64,000 nucleotides of DNA from Bog-756 sp035949055 (GCA_035949055.1 DASZIO010000022.1:4278-68277), one strand, 5' to 3'; positions 32,071 to 41,359 are shown, counted from the stretch's first letter. Notes: a model not told the origin generated them from the sequence alone. Translations and numbers: made by a program.

Positions 32071-33696
32071 TCAGGCGGCCGCGCCGGCCAGCAGCCGGCG
32101 GGCGATCACCTTGAGGGCCAGGGTCTCGTCGGCCCCCTCGAAGATGGAGAGCACCCGGGCATCGACGAAGTAGCGGGAGACCGGGAACTCCTCGGCGTAC
32201 CCCATGCCGCCGTGGATCTGGAGCGCCTCACGGGTGACCCATTCGGCCGCCCGGCACGCGTAGGCCTTGACCATGGAGGCCTCGAGGGCACCCTCGCCCT
32301 TCGACAGCAGCCGGGCGACCTGGTACGAGAACTGCCGGGAAGCCTGGATGAGGATGGCCATGCGGCCGAGCTTCGCCCTGGTCAGCTGGTAGTCGATGAT
32401 CGGCGCGCCGAACACCACCCGGTTCCGGGCGTACTCGAGTGCCGCCTCGTAGGCGGCCTGCATGACCCCGACGGCCCGGGCCGCCGTCTGGAGGCGGCCG
32501 TTCTCGAAGCCCTGCATCTGCAGGTAGAACCCCTGACCGAGGCCGCCGTCCCCGCCGATCAGATTGGCCTGGGGCACGAACCAGTTGTCGAATGCGACTT
32601 CGTAGGAGTGCATGCCGCGGTAACCGAGGGTGTCGATGGCCCGCCCCTCCATGCGGCCGGCGGGGCCGCCCGGACGCCCGCCCGCCCCGGGCTCCTGGGT
32701 GAACACGAAACCGTGGCCTTCGGCTCTCGGTTTCTCCACGACGAAGAGGGACAGCCCCCGGTGGGCCTTGGCCCGGTCGGGGTCGGTACGGGCCAGCAGC
32801 AACAGCACCTCGGCGCGGGCCGCGAAGGTGCACCAGGTCTTCACCCCGTTGATCAGCCAGCCACCCTCGACCGGTACCGCCGCGGTGACCACCCCGGCCA
32901 CGTCCGACCCGAAGTCGGGTTCGGTCACCGCCACCGCCCCCAGCACCTCCGCACTGGCCAGCCTGGGCAGCCAGCGCCGTCGCTGTTCCTCGGTGCCGCC
33001 GTGGACGATGGCCCGGGTGAGGATCTCCGGACGGGTGATGAGCGAGCCTCCCGCTCCGAGCGATCCCCACGAAAGCTCCTCGGTGGCCACCACCATGCCC
33101 ATGTAGTCGGACTCGCCACCGGTGGCGAACCCGCCGTACTCCTCGGGTACCGACATGCCGAATCCGCCCATGTCGGCCATCCCCGAGATGATCTCCTCGG
33201 GGATGTCGGTGTTCGCCCGGTGGATGTGCTCGGCCCGGGGGCGGATCTGCTCCTCGGCGAACCGGTGAAAGGTCTCGCGCACCAGCTCGAAGTCGGCGTC
33301 GAGGTGGCGGTCGCCGGGGTGCTCGGCCAGCGTGGCCAGAAAGTCCGGATCCCTGAAGGTGGTCACGAACCCCTCCGCCGGGTTCATCCAGTCCGCCGCG
33401 ACCCCCCACTGCCCGGCGCGTCCGGCGGTGCGCGCCGCCAGGTCGGCGAGGGCGTCGGCGACGAAGGCGCAGGCGATGCGGGCCTCGGTGTCACCGTAAG
33501 ACCCGTAGGCCAGCACGGCATCGGCCGTCCGCACCGCGGCGGCGGCGTGGGCCACGTCGTAGGCCACTACCTGGGCCCGGTCGGGACCGCCGGCCGCGGC
33601 CAGCGCGGCGACCCCCGCATCGACCACCGACTGGGCCGTGGCCACCGCCCCGGCCGCGGCAGTCAGGTCCGGAGCCGGCGGTGCGGGTGGCGTCAT
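32071..33696 (-). CDS. Acyl-CoA dehydrogenase, long form (541 aa)
   Basis: A 541-residue member with about 140 extra N-terminal residues (Ala-rich helices) before the dehydrogenase core. Core signatures: AVTEPDFGSDVAGV (FAD/substrate), GFENGRLQTAARAVG, and the C-terminal IHGGMGYAEEFPVSRYFVDA then SIFEGADETLALKVIARRLL, whose Glu is the likely base. The N-terminal extension resembles the helical lid of longer acyl-CoA dehydrogenases, but its role is unknown. It follows the methyltransferase by 11 bp. Confidence 0.88.
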   Translation of the reverse strand: MTPPAPPAPDLTAAAGAVATAQSVVDAGVAALAAAGGPDRAQVVAYDVAHAAAAVRTADAVLAYGSYGDTEARIACAFVADALADLAARTAGRAGQWGVAADWMNPAEGFVTTFRDPDFLATLAEHPGDRHLDADFELVRETFHRFAEEQIRPRAEHIHRANTDIPEEIISGMADMGGFGMSVPEEYGGFATGGESDYMGMVVATEELSWGSLGAGGSLITRPEILTRAIVHGGTEEQRRRWLPRLASAEVLGAVAVTEPDFGSDVAGVVTAAVPVEGGWLINGVKTWCTFAARAEVLLLLARTDPDRAKAHRGLSLFVVEKPRAEGHGFVFTQEPGAGGRPGGPAGRMEGRAIDTLGYRGMHSYEVAFDNWFVPQANLIGGDGGLGQGFYLQMQGFENGRLQTAARAVGVMQAAYEAALEYARNRVVFGAPIIDYQLTRAKLGRMAILIQASRQFSYQVARLLSKGEGALEASMVKAYACRAAEWVTREALQIHGGMGYAEEFPVSRYFVDARVLSIFEGADETLALKVIARRLLAGAAA

Positions 33697-33707
33697 CGGG
33701 AGCCAGG

Positions 33708-34373
33708 CTATCCAGGGCCGGCCGGCGGGCCGGCCGGGACTTGGGCCACCACGCTGACCAAGGGAGGCAGGACCACCGCGTCGTCACCCGGGTCGACTTC
33801 GGTGACCAGCTTGAGGTAGTCGGCCACCGGCCCCGGTCCGGCGCCGGCCGGCGCCTCGGCCCAGGCGTCGACCGTGACCAAGCCGGCGCGGCGGGCGAGG
33901 GAGGGCAGCAGGGCTCCGATGTCCGGGTGGAGGGCGGCCGGCATCGTGAACGGCTGGCCGCCGATGCGACCGGCCGAGGTGATCGGTTCCTGGGCCACCA
34001 CCCACCCGCCCGGGCGCACGGCGTCCGCCATGCGGGCGATCACGACCGCCGGATTGGTGACGTGGAGGAGCAGGAAGCGGCAGAAGGCAAGATCGACGGC
34101 CTCGGGGAGGCGGAGGTCCTCGCCGGCTTGGGTGATGGCCAGCACCTGGCTGTGGGCGGCGGCGGCCTCGGCCACCTCGTCGCGCGCCATCGGATCGCTG
34201 TCCACCGCGTAGACCCGCCCGTCGTGCCCGACGATCTCGGCCAGCGCCACCGTCACGTCGCCACCACCGGCGCCGACGTCGACACAGGTCCAGCCGGGGC
34301 CGATCCCGAGGCGGTCGAGGGCGGTGGCCAGCGGTCGGCGGTAGACGTCGTCCCGCAGACCCCGGAGTTCCAT
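33708..34373 (-). CDS. Class I SAM-dependent methyltransferase
   Basis: A 221-residue Rossmann methyltransferase: motif I CVDVGAGGGDVTVALAE, motif II AVDSDPMA, the DLRLPEAVDLAFCRFLLLHV segment (motif IV) and RPGGWVVAQEPI (motif VI). The acceptor cannot be inferred. ATG 34373 is chosen; TAACGT lies 7 nt upstream, so the transcript is probably leaderless and leads into the acyl-CoA dehydrogenase and DinB-fold genes. Confidence 0.85.
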   Translation of the reverse strand: MELRGLRDDVYRRPLATALDRLGIGPGWTCVDVGAGGGDVTVALAEIVGHDGRVYAVDSDPMARDEVAEAAAAHSQVLAITQAGEDLRLPEAVDLAFCRFLLLHVTNPAVVIARMADAVRPGGWVVAQEPITSAGRIGGQPFTMPAALHPDIGALLPSLARRAGLVTVDAWAEAPAGAGPGPVADYLKLVTEVDPGDDAVVLPPLVSVVAQVPAGPPAGPG

Positions 34374-34380
34374 GCAGATC

Positions 34381-34386
34381 ACGTTA
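34381..34386 (-). promoter_or_regulatory. -10 element TAACGT, leaderless methyltransferase operon
   Basis: On the minus strand TAACGT is followed by 7 nt and then ATG 34373. Confidence 0.45.
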
Positions 34387-34514
34387 CCGGGCCACCCGGT
34401 GTCGCTCGGGGCTGGCACGCGGTTGGGCTGCTGTCGCGCCTCCCGCACCGACGCCCCCCCAGACCAGTGGGAACGCACCGACCGGTTCTCACCGGGGCCT
34501 CGGGGCCACGGGAG

Positions 34515-34520
34515 TATCCT
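34515..34520 (+). promoter_or_regulatory. -10 element TATCCT, leaderless transcript
   Basis: TATCCT plus 7 nt leads to GTG 34528, with no ribosome site between. It is one of the clearest cases in the window. Confidence 0.5.
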
Positions 34521-34527
34521 CGACGCC

Positions 34528-34959
34528 GTGAGAGTGACCATGATGTTGTGCGACGCCGCCCAGGTGTCCGACGGAAAGCTGTACGTGCTCGGTGGGGGAT
34601 GGAGCATGACCGGCCCCGACCCCGTGCCTTCGGCCATCGCGCTCAAGATCGACGTGGGCTGGCACGAAGCCGAGTCCGCCCATCACTGGGAGCTCTTCTT
34701 GGAGGACGCCGACGGCCGGCCGGTGCTGGTCGAGACGCCCGAGGGCGAGCACCCGGTGGAGGTCAGGGGCGAGTTCACCGTCGGACGGCCCCCGGGGATC
34801 CCCGAGGGATCGCCGATCGACGTGGCTCTCGCCGTCAACCTGGGCCCATTGCCCCTCACCCCGGGCACCCGGTACACCTGGCGGATGGCCATCGACGGCG
34901 ACTCGCACACCGACTGGGTGCTCGGATTCACCACCAGGCCGACGTTGGTGCGCGACTGA
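34528..34959 (+). CDS. Conserved protein of unknown function (DUF6941-like), 143 aa
   Basis: A 143-residue protein opening MMLCDAAQVSDGKLYVLGGG, a pattern I recognise from a widespread family of unknown function (DUF6941-like). The rest is predicted beta-rich, with HHWELFLEDADGRPV, FTVGRPPGIPEGSPIDVALA and RYTWRMAIDG, suggesting an Ig-like sandwich. No signal peptide. It precedes the MaoC gene by two bases and is probably co-transcribed. Confidence 0.75.
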   Translation: MRVTMMLCDAAQVSDGKLYVLGGGWSMTGPDPVPSAIALKIDVGWHEAESAHHWELFLEDADGRPVLVETPEGEHPVEVRGEFTVGRPPGIPEGSPIDVALAVNLGPLPLTPGTRYTWRMAIDGDSHTDWVLGFTTRPTLVRD

Positions 34960-34961
34960 GC

Positions 34962-35474
34962 ATGACCACGTTCGACCGCCCGTTCGGTCGCTACTTCGAA
35001 GAATTCGAACCGGGCGACATCTACCGCCACTGGCCGGGCAAGACCATCACCGAGGCCGACGACCACCTCTTCTGCATGATCACCATGAACCACCACCCGC
35101 TGCACACCAACGCCTGGTATGCAGAGCACGAGACGGTGCAGGGCCGCAATGTGGTGGTGGGCAACTTGGTCTACTCATTGGTGCTCGGCATGAGCGTCCC
35201 CGACGTGAGCGGCATGGCCATTGCCAATCTCGAGGTCGAGTCGCTCATCCACCGCGCTCCCACCTTCCACGGCGACACCATCTACGCCGAGACCAAGGTG
35301 ATCGACAAGGTCGAGTCGAAGTCGAAGGACGACCGGGGCGTGGTGACCGTCGAGAGCAAGGGATTCAACCAACGCGGTGAGGAAGTGTGCTTCTTCCGGC
35401 GCAAGGTCATGGTGTGGAAGCGGTCCGCCGCGCCGCCGCGTCGGCGTCCCTACGGGGACGACGTCTGGGACTGA
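34962..35474 (+). CDS. MaoC-family hydratase
   Basis: A 170-residue hotdog hydratase. The helix and active loop read EADDHLFCMITMNHHPLHTN, where the MaoC pattern is D-x-N-P-I/L-H; the His is kept and the first Asp is replaced by Asn, as in mesaconyl-CoA-hydratase-like members. Ending FFRRKVMVWKR is typical. These enzymes hydrate enoyl-CoA-type double bonds; with a CitE-like gene nearby (30358) a citramalyl/mesaconyl-CoA step is conceivable but unproven. Confidence 0.88.
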   Translation: MTTFDRPFGRYFEEFEPGDIYRHWPGKTITEADDHLFCMITMNHHPLHTNAWYAEHETVQGRNVVVGNLVYSLVLGMSVPDVSGMAIANLEVESLIHRAPTFHGDTIYAETKVIDKVESKSKDDRGVVTVESKGFNQRGEEVCFFRRKVMVWKRSAAPPRRRPYGDDVWD

Positions 35475-35497
35475 AGCGGGCGACCGCCGCCGGGACG

Positions 35498-36412
35498 ATG
35501 GCGCCCACCCCGGTCCGCCACCCGCGCCAGGTTCGCGACCTCGGGCGGGCCATCGAGCGGTGGGGGGAGGCCGGCGGAGAGAGATCGAGGCGGCCGGACC
35601 TTCCCTGGCGCGCCACCCGCGATCCCTGGGCCGTGTTGGTGAGCGAGGTGATGACCCAGCAGACCCAGGTCTCCCGGGTGGTGCCGGCCTACCGACGCTT
35701 CCTGACCGAGTTTCCCACCCCAGCGGCCTGTGCCTCCGCTTCGGTGGGTGACGTGCTGCGGGCCTGGCGGGGCCTGGGCTACAACCGGAGGGCAACCAGC
35801 CTGCACCGCGCGGCCGGAGCGATCGTGCACGACCACGGCGGTCGTGTCCCGGTCGACCTCGCCTCGCTGCTGACGCTGCCCGGCGTGGGCGCATATACGG
35901 CCCGCGCCGTTCGCGCTTTCGCCTTCGGGGCCGACGTCGGGGTGGTCGACACCAATGCCGGTCGGGTCCTGTCCCGGGCGGTGGTCGGAAGGCCGGTCCG
36001 GTTCCGCGAAGCACAAGAGCTGGTGGACGCCATGGTCCCCGTCGGACACGGGTGGCAGTTCGGCCAAGCCCTGCTCGACCTCGGTGCTCTGGTCTGTCTG
36101 TCTACCGCTCCGCGTTGCCACCAGTGCCCGCTCCGGCGCAGGTGCCGATGGGCGCGCGCCGGCCGCCCGCCGCCCGACCCGGCCCGCGGCTCGGCCGGGG
36201 TCTCGGTCGCGGCAAGCCGGTTCGACGGCTCCGACCGCCAAGGGCGGGGACGGCTGGTGGATGCGCTCCGGCACGGCCCCGTGGGCAGCGGCGGTCTGGC
36301 CGCGGCGGCCGGATGGCCCGACGATCCGAGACGCGCCCGCCGTATCGCCGGAGCGCTGGTGGCCGAGGGGATGGCGGTTCGCGGCAGTGATGGCACCATC
36401 CGCCTGCCCTGA
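35498..36412 (+). CDS. mutY: A/G-specific adenine glycosylase (MutY), short form
   Basis: A 304-residue base-excision enzyme removing adenine opposite 8-oxoguanine. The N-terminal signature is SEVMTQQTQVSRV with the catalytic Glu; the helix-hairpin-helix is LLTLPGVGAYTARAVRAF, followed by the catalytic Asp in GVVDTNAGRV. The 4Fe-4S site C-x6-C-x2-C-x5-C is intact (CLSTAPRCHQCPLRRRC). The NUDIX-like C-terminal domain of long MutY is missing; a short winged-helix-like tail replaces it, as in many actinobacteria. ATG 35498 follows the MaoC stop by 23 bases. Confidence 0.9.
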   Translation: MAPTPVRHPRQVRDLGRAIERWGEAGGERSRRPDLPWRATRDPWAVLVSEVMTQQTQVSRVVPAYRRFLTEFPTPAACASASVGDVLRAWRGLGYNRRATSLHRAAGAIVHDHGGRVPVDLASLLTLPGVGAYTARAVRAFAFGADVGVVDTNAGRVLSRAVVGRPVRFREAQELVDAMVPVGHGWQFGQALLDLGALVCLSTAPRCHQCPLRRRCRWARAGRPPPDPARGSAGVSVAASRFDGSDRQGRGRLVDALRHGPVGSGGLAAAAGWPDDPRRARRIAGALVAEGMAVRGSDGTIRLP

Positions 36413-36434
36413 CCCGCGGCAGTGGCGACGGCGG

Positions 36435-37304
36435 TCAGGCGGCGACGAACTCGATGATGCGGTCGCCCACCAGATCGGGCCGCTCGAGGTGGAGGAAGTG
36501 ACCCGCCCGCTCGACCACCGTGAGCTCCGATCCGGGCGCCAGGAACTGGGTGACCGGGCCGATGGTGTCGATCCCCATGCAGCCGTCGTCGGTGCCGTGC
36601 AGGTAGAGGGTGGGCTGCGGGGCGATCCTCCCCGCCGCCGCCTGGGCCTCGGCCGCGGTGGGGTCCTCCGGGGGGCCGGCGAACATGGCCCGGTAGTACC
36701 CGATCGCCGCGCTCAGGCGCTCGGGGGCGGCGAGCGCCTCCTTGACCCTCGCCGCGTCCGAAGAGCCGTCGAATCCCGGCGACCAGTCCGCCCACAGCCG
36801 ATCGATGAAGGCATAGCCGTCCAGGGACACCGCGTGCTCGGCCAGCGCGGTCTGGAAGAAGAACACATACCAGCTGCGCCGGAGCTGGTCGAAGCGGAAG
36901 AACCCGTCGGCCATCGAGCCTGGCGGGGCCACGGCGGCGGTGACCACGCGGCGCCACCGGTCGGGCTGGAATGCCGCCGCTCCATAGGCGGCCAAGGCGC
37001 CCCAGTCGTGACCGATGAGCACCGCGTCCACCCCCCCGCCCAGGGCGTCGTGCAGCTGGCAGGCGTCGACAGCCAGCGTGCCCGTGTCGTAGCGCCCGTC
37101 CTCGGCCAGCTGGGTCGGGGCGTAGCCGCGTAGGAAGGGGGCGACGGCGTGGAACCCGGCGCCGGCCAGGCGGGGGAGCAGATGGCGCCAGGTGTGGGCG
37201 GTGTCGGGGAACCCGTGGAGGCAGAGGGCCAGCGGCCCCCCGGGCGGGCCCTCGTGCAGGTAGGCGAACTCGAGGCCGTTGGCCCTCACCGTCCCGTGCT
37301 CCAC
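36435..37304 (-). CDS. Alpha/beta-hydrolase, epoxide-hydrolase-like
   Basis: A 289-residue hydrolase. Oxyanion motif HGFPDT, nucleophile elbow LIGHDWGAL with an Asp nucleophile, and the terminal His in ERAGHFLHLERPD. The Asp makes it epoxide-hydrolase or dehalogenase-like, similar in type to the gene at 782. The start is GTG 37304; TACCCT lies 8 nt upstream on the minus strand. Confidence 0.85.
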   Translation of the reverse strand: MEHGTVRANGLEFAYLHEGPPGGPLALCLHGFPDTAHTWRHLLPRLAGAGFHAVAPFLRGYAPTQLAEDGRYDTGTLAVDACQLHDALGGGVDAVLIGHDWGALAAYGAAAFQPDRWRRVVTAAVAPPGSMADGFFRFDQLRRSWYVFFFQTALAEHAVSLDGYAFIDRLWADWSPGFDGSSDAARVKEALAAPERLSAAIGYYRAMFAGPPEDPTAAEAQAAAGRIAPQPTLYLHGTDDGCMGIDTIGPVTQFLAPGSELTVVERAGHFLHLERPDLVGDRIIEFVAA

Positions 37305-37312
37305 GGAACGGC

Positions 37313-37318
37313 AGGGTA
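37313..37318 (-). promoter_or_regulatory. -10 element TACCCT, leaderless hydrolase transcript
   Basis: On the minus strand TACCCT is followed by 8 nt and GTG 37304. The divergent metallo-hydrolase promoter (TAGCCT, 37345-37350) lies close by. Confidence 0.4.
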
Positions 37319-37359
37319 GCCGGGGGACCCGGCGGCCATCCGACTAGCCTCCACCCTCG

Positions 37360-38217
37360 GTGAAGGTCACCTTCTATGGCGTCCGGGGCTCGTGCCCGTG
37401 TTGTTCGGAACAGCAACGTCGCTATGGGGGCAACACGTCCTGCGTGCTGGTCGAGGCGGAAGGGGAGCCGCCCCTCATCCTTGATCTGGGCACCGGCCTG
37501 CGGGCCCTCGGTGATCGTCTCGAGGGGACCCTGCGGGCCGCCGGCACGCCACTCCGGGCCACCGCGCTCCTCAGCCATCTGCACTACGACCACGTGCTGG
37601 GCCTACCCTTCTTCGCCCCGATGCGTGACCCCGGTGCCGTGCTCGACGTGCACGGTCCGTCCCAGGGCGGGGAACCATTGGCCGATGTCCTCTCCGAAAT
37701 CGTGAAGCCGCCGTTCTTCCCCGTCCACATGGCCGATTTCCGCGGCGAGCTGCGGTTCCACGACCTCGACGGGCCCGCCGACTTGTCCCTGGGCTCGATC
37801 CGGGTGAAGGCCCGATCGATCCCTCACCTCGGGCACACCCTGGGCTATCGCCTCGAGGCCGACGGGCGAGTCGTGACCTACATCTCCGACCACCAGGCGC
37901 CGGTCGACCGGATGAGTGTGGACAAAGAGGTCCTCGACCTGTGTGACGGCGCCGATCTGGTCATCCACGACGGTCAGTACTCGGACGAGGAGTTCCTGCG
38001 GCTGTCCGACTGGGGCCACTCGACGCCGGCCTATGCGGTCCGGGTGGCCGGCGAGTCGGGGGCCCGCCGCCTCAGCCTGTTCCACCACGACCCCGCCCAC
38101 TCCGACAAGGAGATCGACCGATTGCTCAGTCATGCCCGGCGGTTGGCGTCGAAGGGGCACGGCGTCGAGGTGAGCGCCGCGGCCGAGGGGACCTCCATCG
38201 ACCTCGGCCAGGCCTGA
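37360..38217 (+). CDS. Metallo-beta-lactamase-fold hydrolase
   Basis: A 285-residue protein opening MKVTFYGVRGSCPC, typical of the PhnP/RNase-Z-like 'VRGSxP' group. Metal site: SHLHYDHVLG (HxHxDH), then PHLGHTLGYR, SDHQAP and FHHDPAHSD. Such proteins hydrolyse phosphodiesters or act with response regulators. It is followed after two bases by a flavin reductase, then by an RmlC-like gene. The GTG start has TAGCCT nine bases upstream. Confidence 0.85.
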   Translation: MKVTFYGVRGSCPCCSEQQRRYGGNTSCVLVEAEGEPPLILDLGTGLRALGDRLEGTLRAAGTPLRATALLSHLHYDHVLGLPFFAPMRDPGAVLDVHGPSQGGEPLADVLSEIVKPPFFPVHMADFRGELRFHDLDGPADLSLGSIRVKARSIPHLGHTLGYRLEADGRVVTYISDHQAPVDRMSVDKEVLDLCDGADLVIHDGQYSDEEFLRLSDWGHSTPAYAVRVAGESGARRLSLFHHDPAHSDKEIDRLLSHARRLASKGHGVEVSAAAEGTSIDLGQA

Positions 38218-38219
38218 CC

Positions 38220-38720
38220 GTGGGCATCGACCCGGATCGGTTCAAGGACGCCATGAGCCGGTTCGCCACCGGTGTCACGGTGGTGGCGGGGATGGAGGCT
38301 GGGACTCCGGTGGGTTTCACCTGCCAGGCCTTCGTCTCGCTCTCGGTCGACCCACCCTTCGTGGCGGTGGCGCCGGCTCGGACCTCGACCAGCTGGCCGC
38401 GCATCGCCCGGGCCGGCACCTTCTGCGTGAACGTCCTGGGCGACCACCAGGCCGAGCTGTGCCGGGGATTCGCGGTCTCGGGTGGGGACAAGTTCTCCGG
38501 AATCGAGTGGCACCCGGCGCCGATCACCGGCTCGCCGGTCATCGTTGGCAGCCTGGCCTGGGTGGACTGTGAGTTGGAGCTGGTTCACGACGCGGGCGAC
38601 CACGAGCTCATCCTGGGAAGGGTGCTCGACCTCGGCACCGGCGAGGGGTCGCCCCTCCTGTTCTTCCGGAGCACCTTCGCTACTGTGGCCCGGGATCTGG
38701 ACGACGAGGACGGGGAGTAG
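38220..38720 (+). CDS. Flavin reductase-like FMN-binding protein
   Basis: A 166-residue flavin reductase of the HpaC/FRP type: FKDAMSRFATGVTVVAGM at the start, GFTCQAFVSLSVDPPFVAVA (flavin loop), FCVNVLGDHQAELC, and the closing HELILGRVLDLGTGEG. Family members supply reduced FMN/FAD to a partner monooxygenase. No oxygenase is next to it. The GTG start lies two bases after the preceding stop. Confidence 0.88.
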   Translation: MGIDPDRFKDAMSRFATGVTVVAGMEAGTPVGFTCQAFVSLSVDPPFVAVAPARTSTSWPRIARAGTFCVNVLGDHQAELCRGFAVSGGDKFSGIEWHPAPITGSPVIVGSLAWVDCELELVHDAGDHELILGRVLDLGTGEGSPLLFFRSTFATVARDLDDEDGE

Positions 38721-38723
38721 GGC

Positions 38724-39275
38724 GTGCCAGACATCAAGGAATCCGAGGTCATCGCCGATGTGGTGGTGGTGGAGCCCAACGCGCACGGCGACGATCGCGG
38801 CCGGTTCGTCGAGACGTACCGGCGCAGCTGGTTCCCCCTCGGACGCGAGATGACCCAGGCCAACCGGTCCGAGAAGCAGGCCGGGGCGATCGTCGGCCTC
38901 CATTACCACCTGCACCAGGCCGACTACTGGTACGTGCTGCGGGGGACCGCCCGCGTCGTCCTGCACGACCTGCGCCAGGGCTCGCCGACCGACGGCGCCA
39001 CCCTCGGTCTCGACCTCGACGGTGGAAGAGACCGCGGGTTGTTCATCCCGCCCGGCGTCGCCCATGGCTTCGCCTCGCTCACCGACCTCACCCTCTGGTA
39101 CCTGGTCGACGGCTACTACAACCCGGACGACGAGCTGGGGGTGGCTTGGGACGACCCGGCCATCGGTGCCGACTGGGGCCTGACCGACCCGGTGCTCTCC
39201 GAACGCGACCGCGCGAACCCCCGCCGGGCGGACATCCCCGCCGGCTTGCAGCCGCGAGCGACGCTGCGGACCTGA
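38724..39275 (+). CDS. dTDP-4-dehydrorhamnose 3,5-epimerase-like (RmlC fold)
   Basis: A 183-residue cupin resembling RmlC: GRFVETYRRSWFP, SEKQAGAIVGLHYHLHQADY (metal-free catalytic His), YVLRGTARVVLHDLRQGSPT, FIPPGVAHGFASLTD, and LWYLVDGYYNPDDELGVAWD. The canonical sequence RGLHxQ is changed to VGLHYH, so it may act on another sugar nucleotide. No other rhamnose genes are near. It starts at GTG 38724, three bases after the flavin reductase stop. Confidence 0.82.
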   Translation: MPDIKESEVIADVVVVEPNAHGDDRGRFVETYRRSWFPLGREMTQANRSEKQAGAIVGLHYHLHQADYWYVLRGTARVVLHDLRQGSPTDGATLGLDLDGGRDRGLFIPPGVAHGFASLTDLTLWYLVDGYYNPDDELGVAWDDPAIGADWGLTDPVLSERDRANPRRADIPAGLQPRATLRT

Positions 39276-39307
39276 TCGACCGGGGGCTCGTCTGGCAGAC
39301 TGCCCCG

Positions 39308-40147
39308 ATGCCACGCCACTCGGAGGGTGCAACGTCGACGGCCCGGGATGCCCCAACCGAACCGGGCACAAGGCTCGACCGGCTCGGGTGGCCGGCCACC
39401 GGCGTGCTCGTCACCGGAGGGGGCTCGGGCATCGGGCGCGAGACGGCGCTGGCCTTGGCCGAGGTGGGCCGGCCCGTAGCGGTGTGGGACGTCAACGCCG
39501 ACGGCGCCGAGGAGACGGCATCCCTCTGCCGGGAGCGGCACGGCGTGGTGGCCGACTGGTCGATCCTCGATGTGGCCGACACCTCGGTCGTCGAGGAGGC
39601 GGTGCCCCGCACGGCAGAGGCACTCGGGTCACTCGGTGGATTCGTCCACGCGGCCGGAGTACCCGGCGCCGTGCCCCTCGACCTCCTCGACGACGAGGTG
39701 TGGGACGCGACGCTCAATGTGAACCTCCGCGCCGCGGCCGTGATCAGCCGCCTGGTGATCGAACCGTTCCGCCAGGCCGGCCCCGGTTCGGCCGTCGTGC
39801 TCATCTCGTCGATCGAGGGCCTGTTCGGCAGCTCGTACCTCACTGCGTACTGTGCGTCGAAGAGCGGGATCCTCGGGGTCATGAGATCGATCGCCCACCG
39901 CTTCGCCATCGAAGGCTTCCGGGTCAACGCGGTCTGCCCGGGGGCGGTGGCCACCCCCATGCTCGCCCCCGCCTTCGAGCTTCCCGGGTTCCGCCAACAG
40001 CTCGAGGAGCGCACTCCTCTCAAGCGGGTGTCGAGCCCCGACGAGATAGCCCGGCCGATCCGGTTCCTGCTCTCCGAGGAGGCCTCGTTCGTCACCGGCA
40101 CCTACCTCGTCGTCGACGGCGGGCTGACCTCGATCACGGCCATCTGA
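39308..40147 (+). CDS. SDR-family oxidoreductase
   Basis: A 279-residue SDR with about 28 leading residues before the fold. TGGGSGIG cofactor loop, HAAGVPGAVP, LISSIEGLFG (Ser), TAYCASKSG (Tyr, Lys) and closing TGTYLVVDGG. Substrate unknown. CAGACT lies six bases before ATG 39308, so the transcript may be leaderless. Confidence 0.87.
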   Translation: MPRHSEGATSTARDAPTEPGTRLDRLGWPATGVLVTGGGSGIGRETALALAEVGRPVAVWDVNADGAEETASLCRERHGVVADWSILDVADTSVVEEAVPRTAEALGSLGGFVHAAGVPGAVPLDLLDDEVWDATLNVNLRAAAVISRLVIEPFRQAGPGSAVVLISSIEGLFGSSYLTAYCASKSGILGVMRSIAHRFAIEGFRVNAVCPGAVATPMLAPAFELPGFRQQLEERTPLKRVSSPDEIARPIRFLLSEEASFVTGTYLVVDGGLTSITAI

Positions 40148-40247
40148 CCTGGGCTGACTCCCGGGCTCCACCGGAGGCCTCGGTCGGGTGCGGCCCACCG
40201 GGACGTCCGCTCGCCGGTCGGCCGGCGGTTCGGGTTGAATGGTCGGG

Positions 40248-41303
40248 ATGTGGTACGTCCTCGGGGCAATCGCCGTAGTCGCCGTGGTGGTGGCCGCGGT
40301 CTCGGTCCTGCGCCGACCGAGCGCTGAGGACCTGAGCTCGGTGCGCCACTACCACTCGGCACTCGGTACCCTCGAGCATCTCTCCGAGCGGTCGGTCCTG
40401 ACGACCGATGATCCCCGGTCCGAGGCCGGGACGGGGCCCGAGCCCGCCGATCATCCGACCACCGGCTCCGAGCCCCGACCCCGCTCCTACCGGCGACCCG
40501 ATGCGGTCGCCCCTTCGCCTCGACTGGCCGGAATGGGCGGGGCGGTCGACGCCCCGCCGGCCACGCCGCGAAGCTCGAGCCCGGTTCCCCCGCCGGTGGC
40601 GAGAAGCGAGCGTCCCGAGCCCGGGATACCGCTGGTGTTCGACGACGCGAAGCTTCAGGACCGCTTCCACACCGAGGTCACCGCGGGCGCGCCACGGTCG
40701 CGCATGGACCGGGCTCAGCGTCATGCCCTCGAATCGATGAACCACCGCCCGCGACGGGGGCTGACGGTGGCGGCGGCGGTCGTGGTGGTGGCGCTGCTGT
40801 TCGGCGTGCTGGCCATCGTGGGGAGCCAGCGCCAACACCCGAAGCGAACGACCGGTGGGGCCACGTCGTCCACCGCCCACGCGGCGACTCCGACCGCGCC
40901 GGCGAGCGGGTCGCGTCACCGGACGAAGGCCACCCCGACCACCGCCCCGCCCCAACTTGTCGCCCTGTCATCGACAGCGGGCACCGCGGTGTACCCGGTC
41001 AGTGCCGCCGCCTACCGTCTCACCATCTCCACCTCCGGGCCATGCTGGGTGAACGCCACCTCGGTGTCGGACGGAACCACCCTTTGGACCGGCACCATGC
41101 AGGCTGGTGGGCTCCAGCAGATCCAGGCGACCGGCGCCACCCGGGTGGAGCTCGGAACGCTGGCGGTGGCACTGCAGGTCGACGGCGTGCCGGTCATGAT
41201 CCCCGCCATCATCCGGTCCCCGTTCGTGCTCACCTTCGAGCCGGCGCTGGCCGCCCCGGGCGGTTCGGGCGTCTCCTCGACCACCACCACCTCGGTCGGT
41301 TGA
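40248..41303 (+). CDS. Membrane protein with RodZ-C/DUF4115-like extracytoplasmic domain
   Basis: A 351-residue protein. An N-terminal membrane helix (about 1-20), a Pro/Arg-rich disordered stretch (50-125), a second helix near 169-188, a Thr/Ala/Pro linker and a C-terminal beta domain (about 240-325) with ISTSGPCWVNATSVSDG and LWTGTMQAGGLQQIQATGAT. The latter is the pattern of the RodZ C-terminal DUF4115 domain. The HTH of RodZ is absent. ATG 40248 is chosen over ATG 40239 because TTGAAT lies seven bases upstream. Confidence 0.72.
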   Translation: MWYVLGAIAVVAVVVAAVSVLRRPSAEDLSSVRHYHSALGTLEHLSERSVLTTDDPRSEAGTGPEPADHPTTGSEPRPRSYRRPDAVAPSPRLAGMGGAVDAPPATPRSSSPVPPPVARSERPEPGIPLVFDDAKLQDRFHTEVTAGAPRSRMDRAQRHALESMNHRPRRGLTVAAAVVVVALLFGVLAIVGSQRQHPKRTTGGATSSTAHAATPTAPASGSRHRTKATPTTAPPQLVALSSTAGTAVYPVSAAAYRLTISTSGPCWVNATSVSDGTTLWTGTMQAGGLQQIQATGATRVELGTLAVALQVDGVPVMIPAIIRSPFVLTFEPALAAPGGSGVSSTTTTSVG

Positions 41304-41359
41304 CCTCGCCGGCACCGGGTCGTACCCCCGGTGGGTCGCCGCATTCGTCGGCGTCCGGT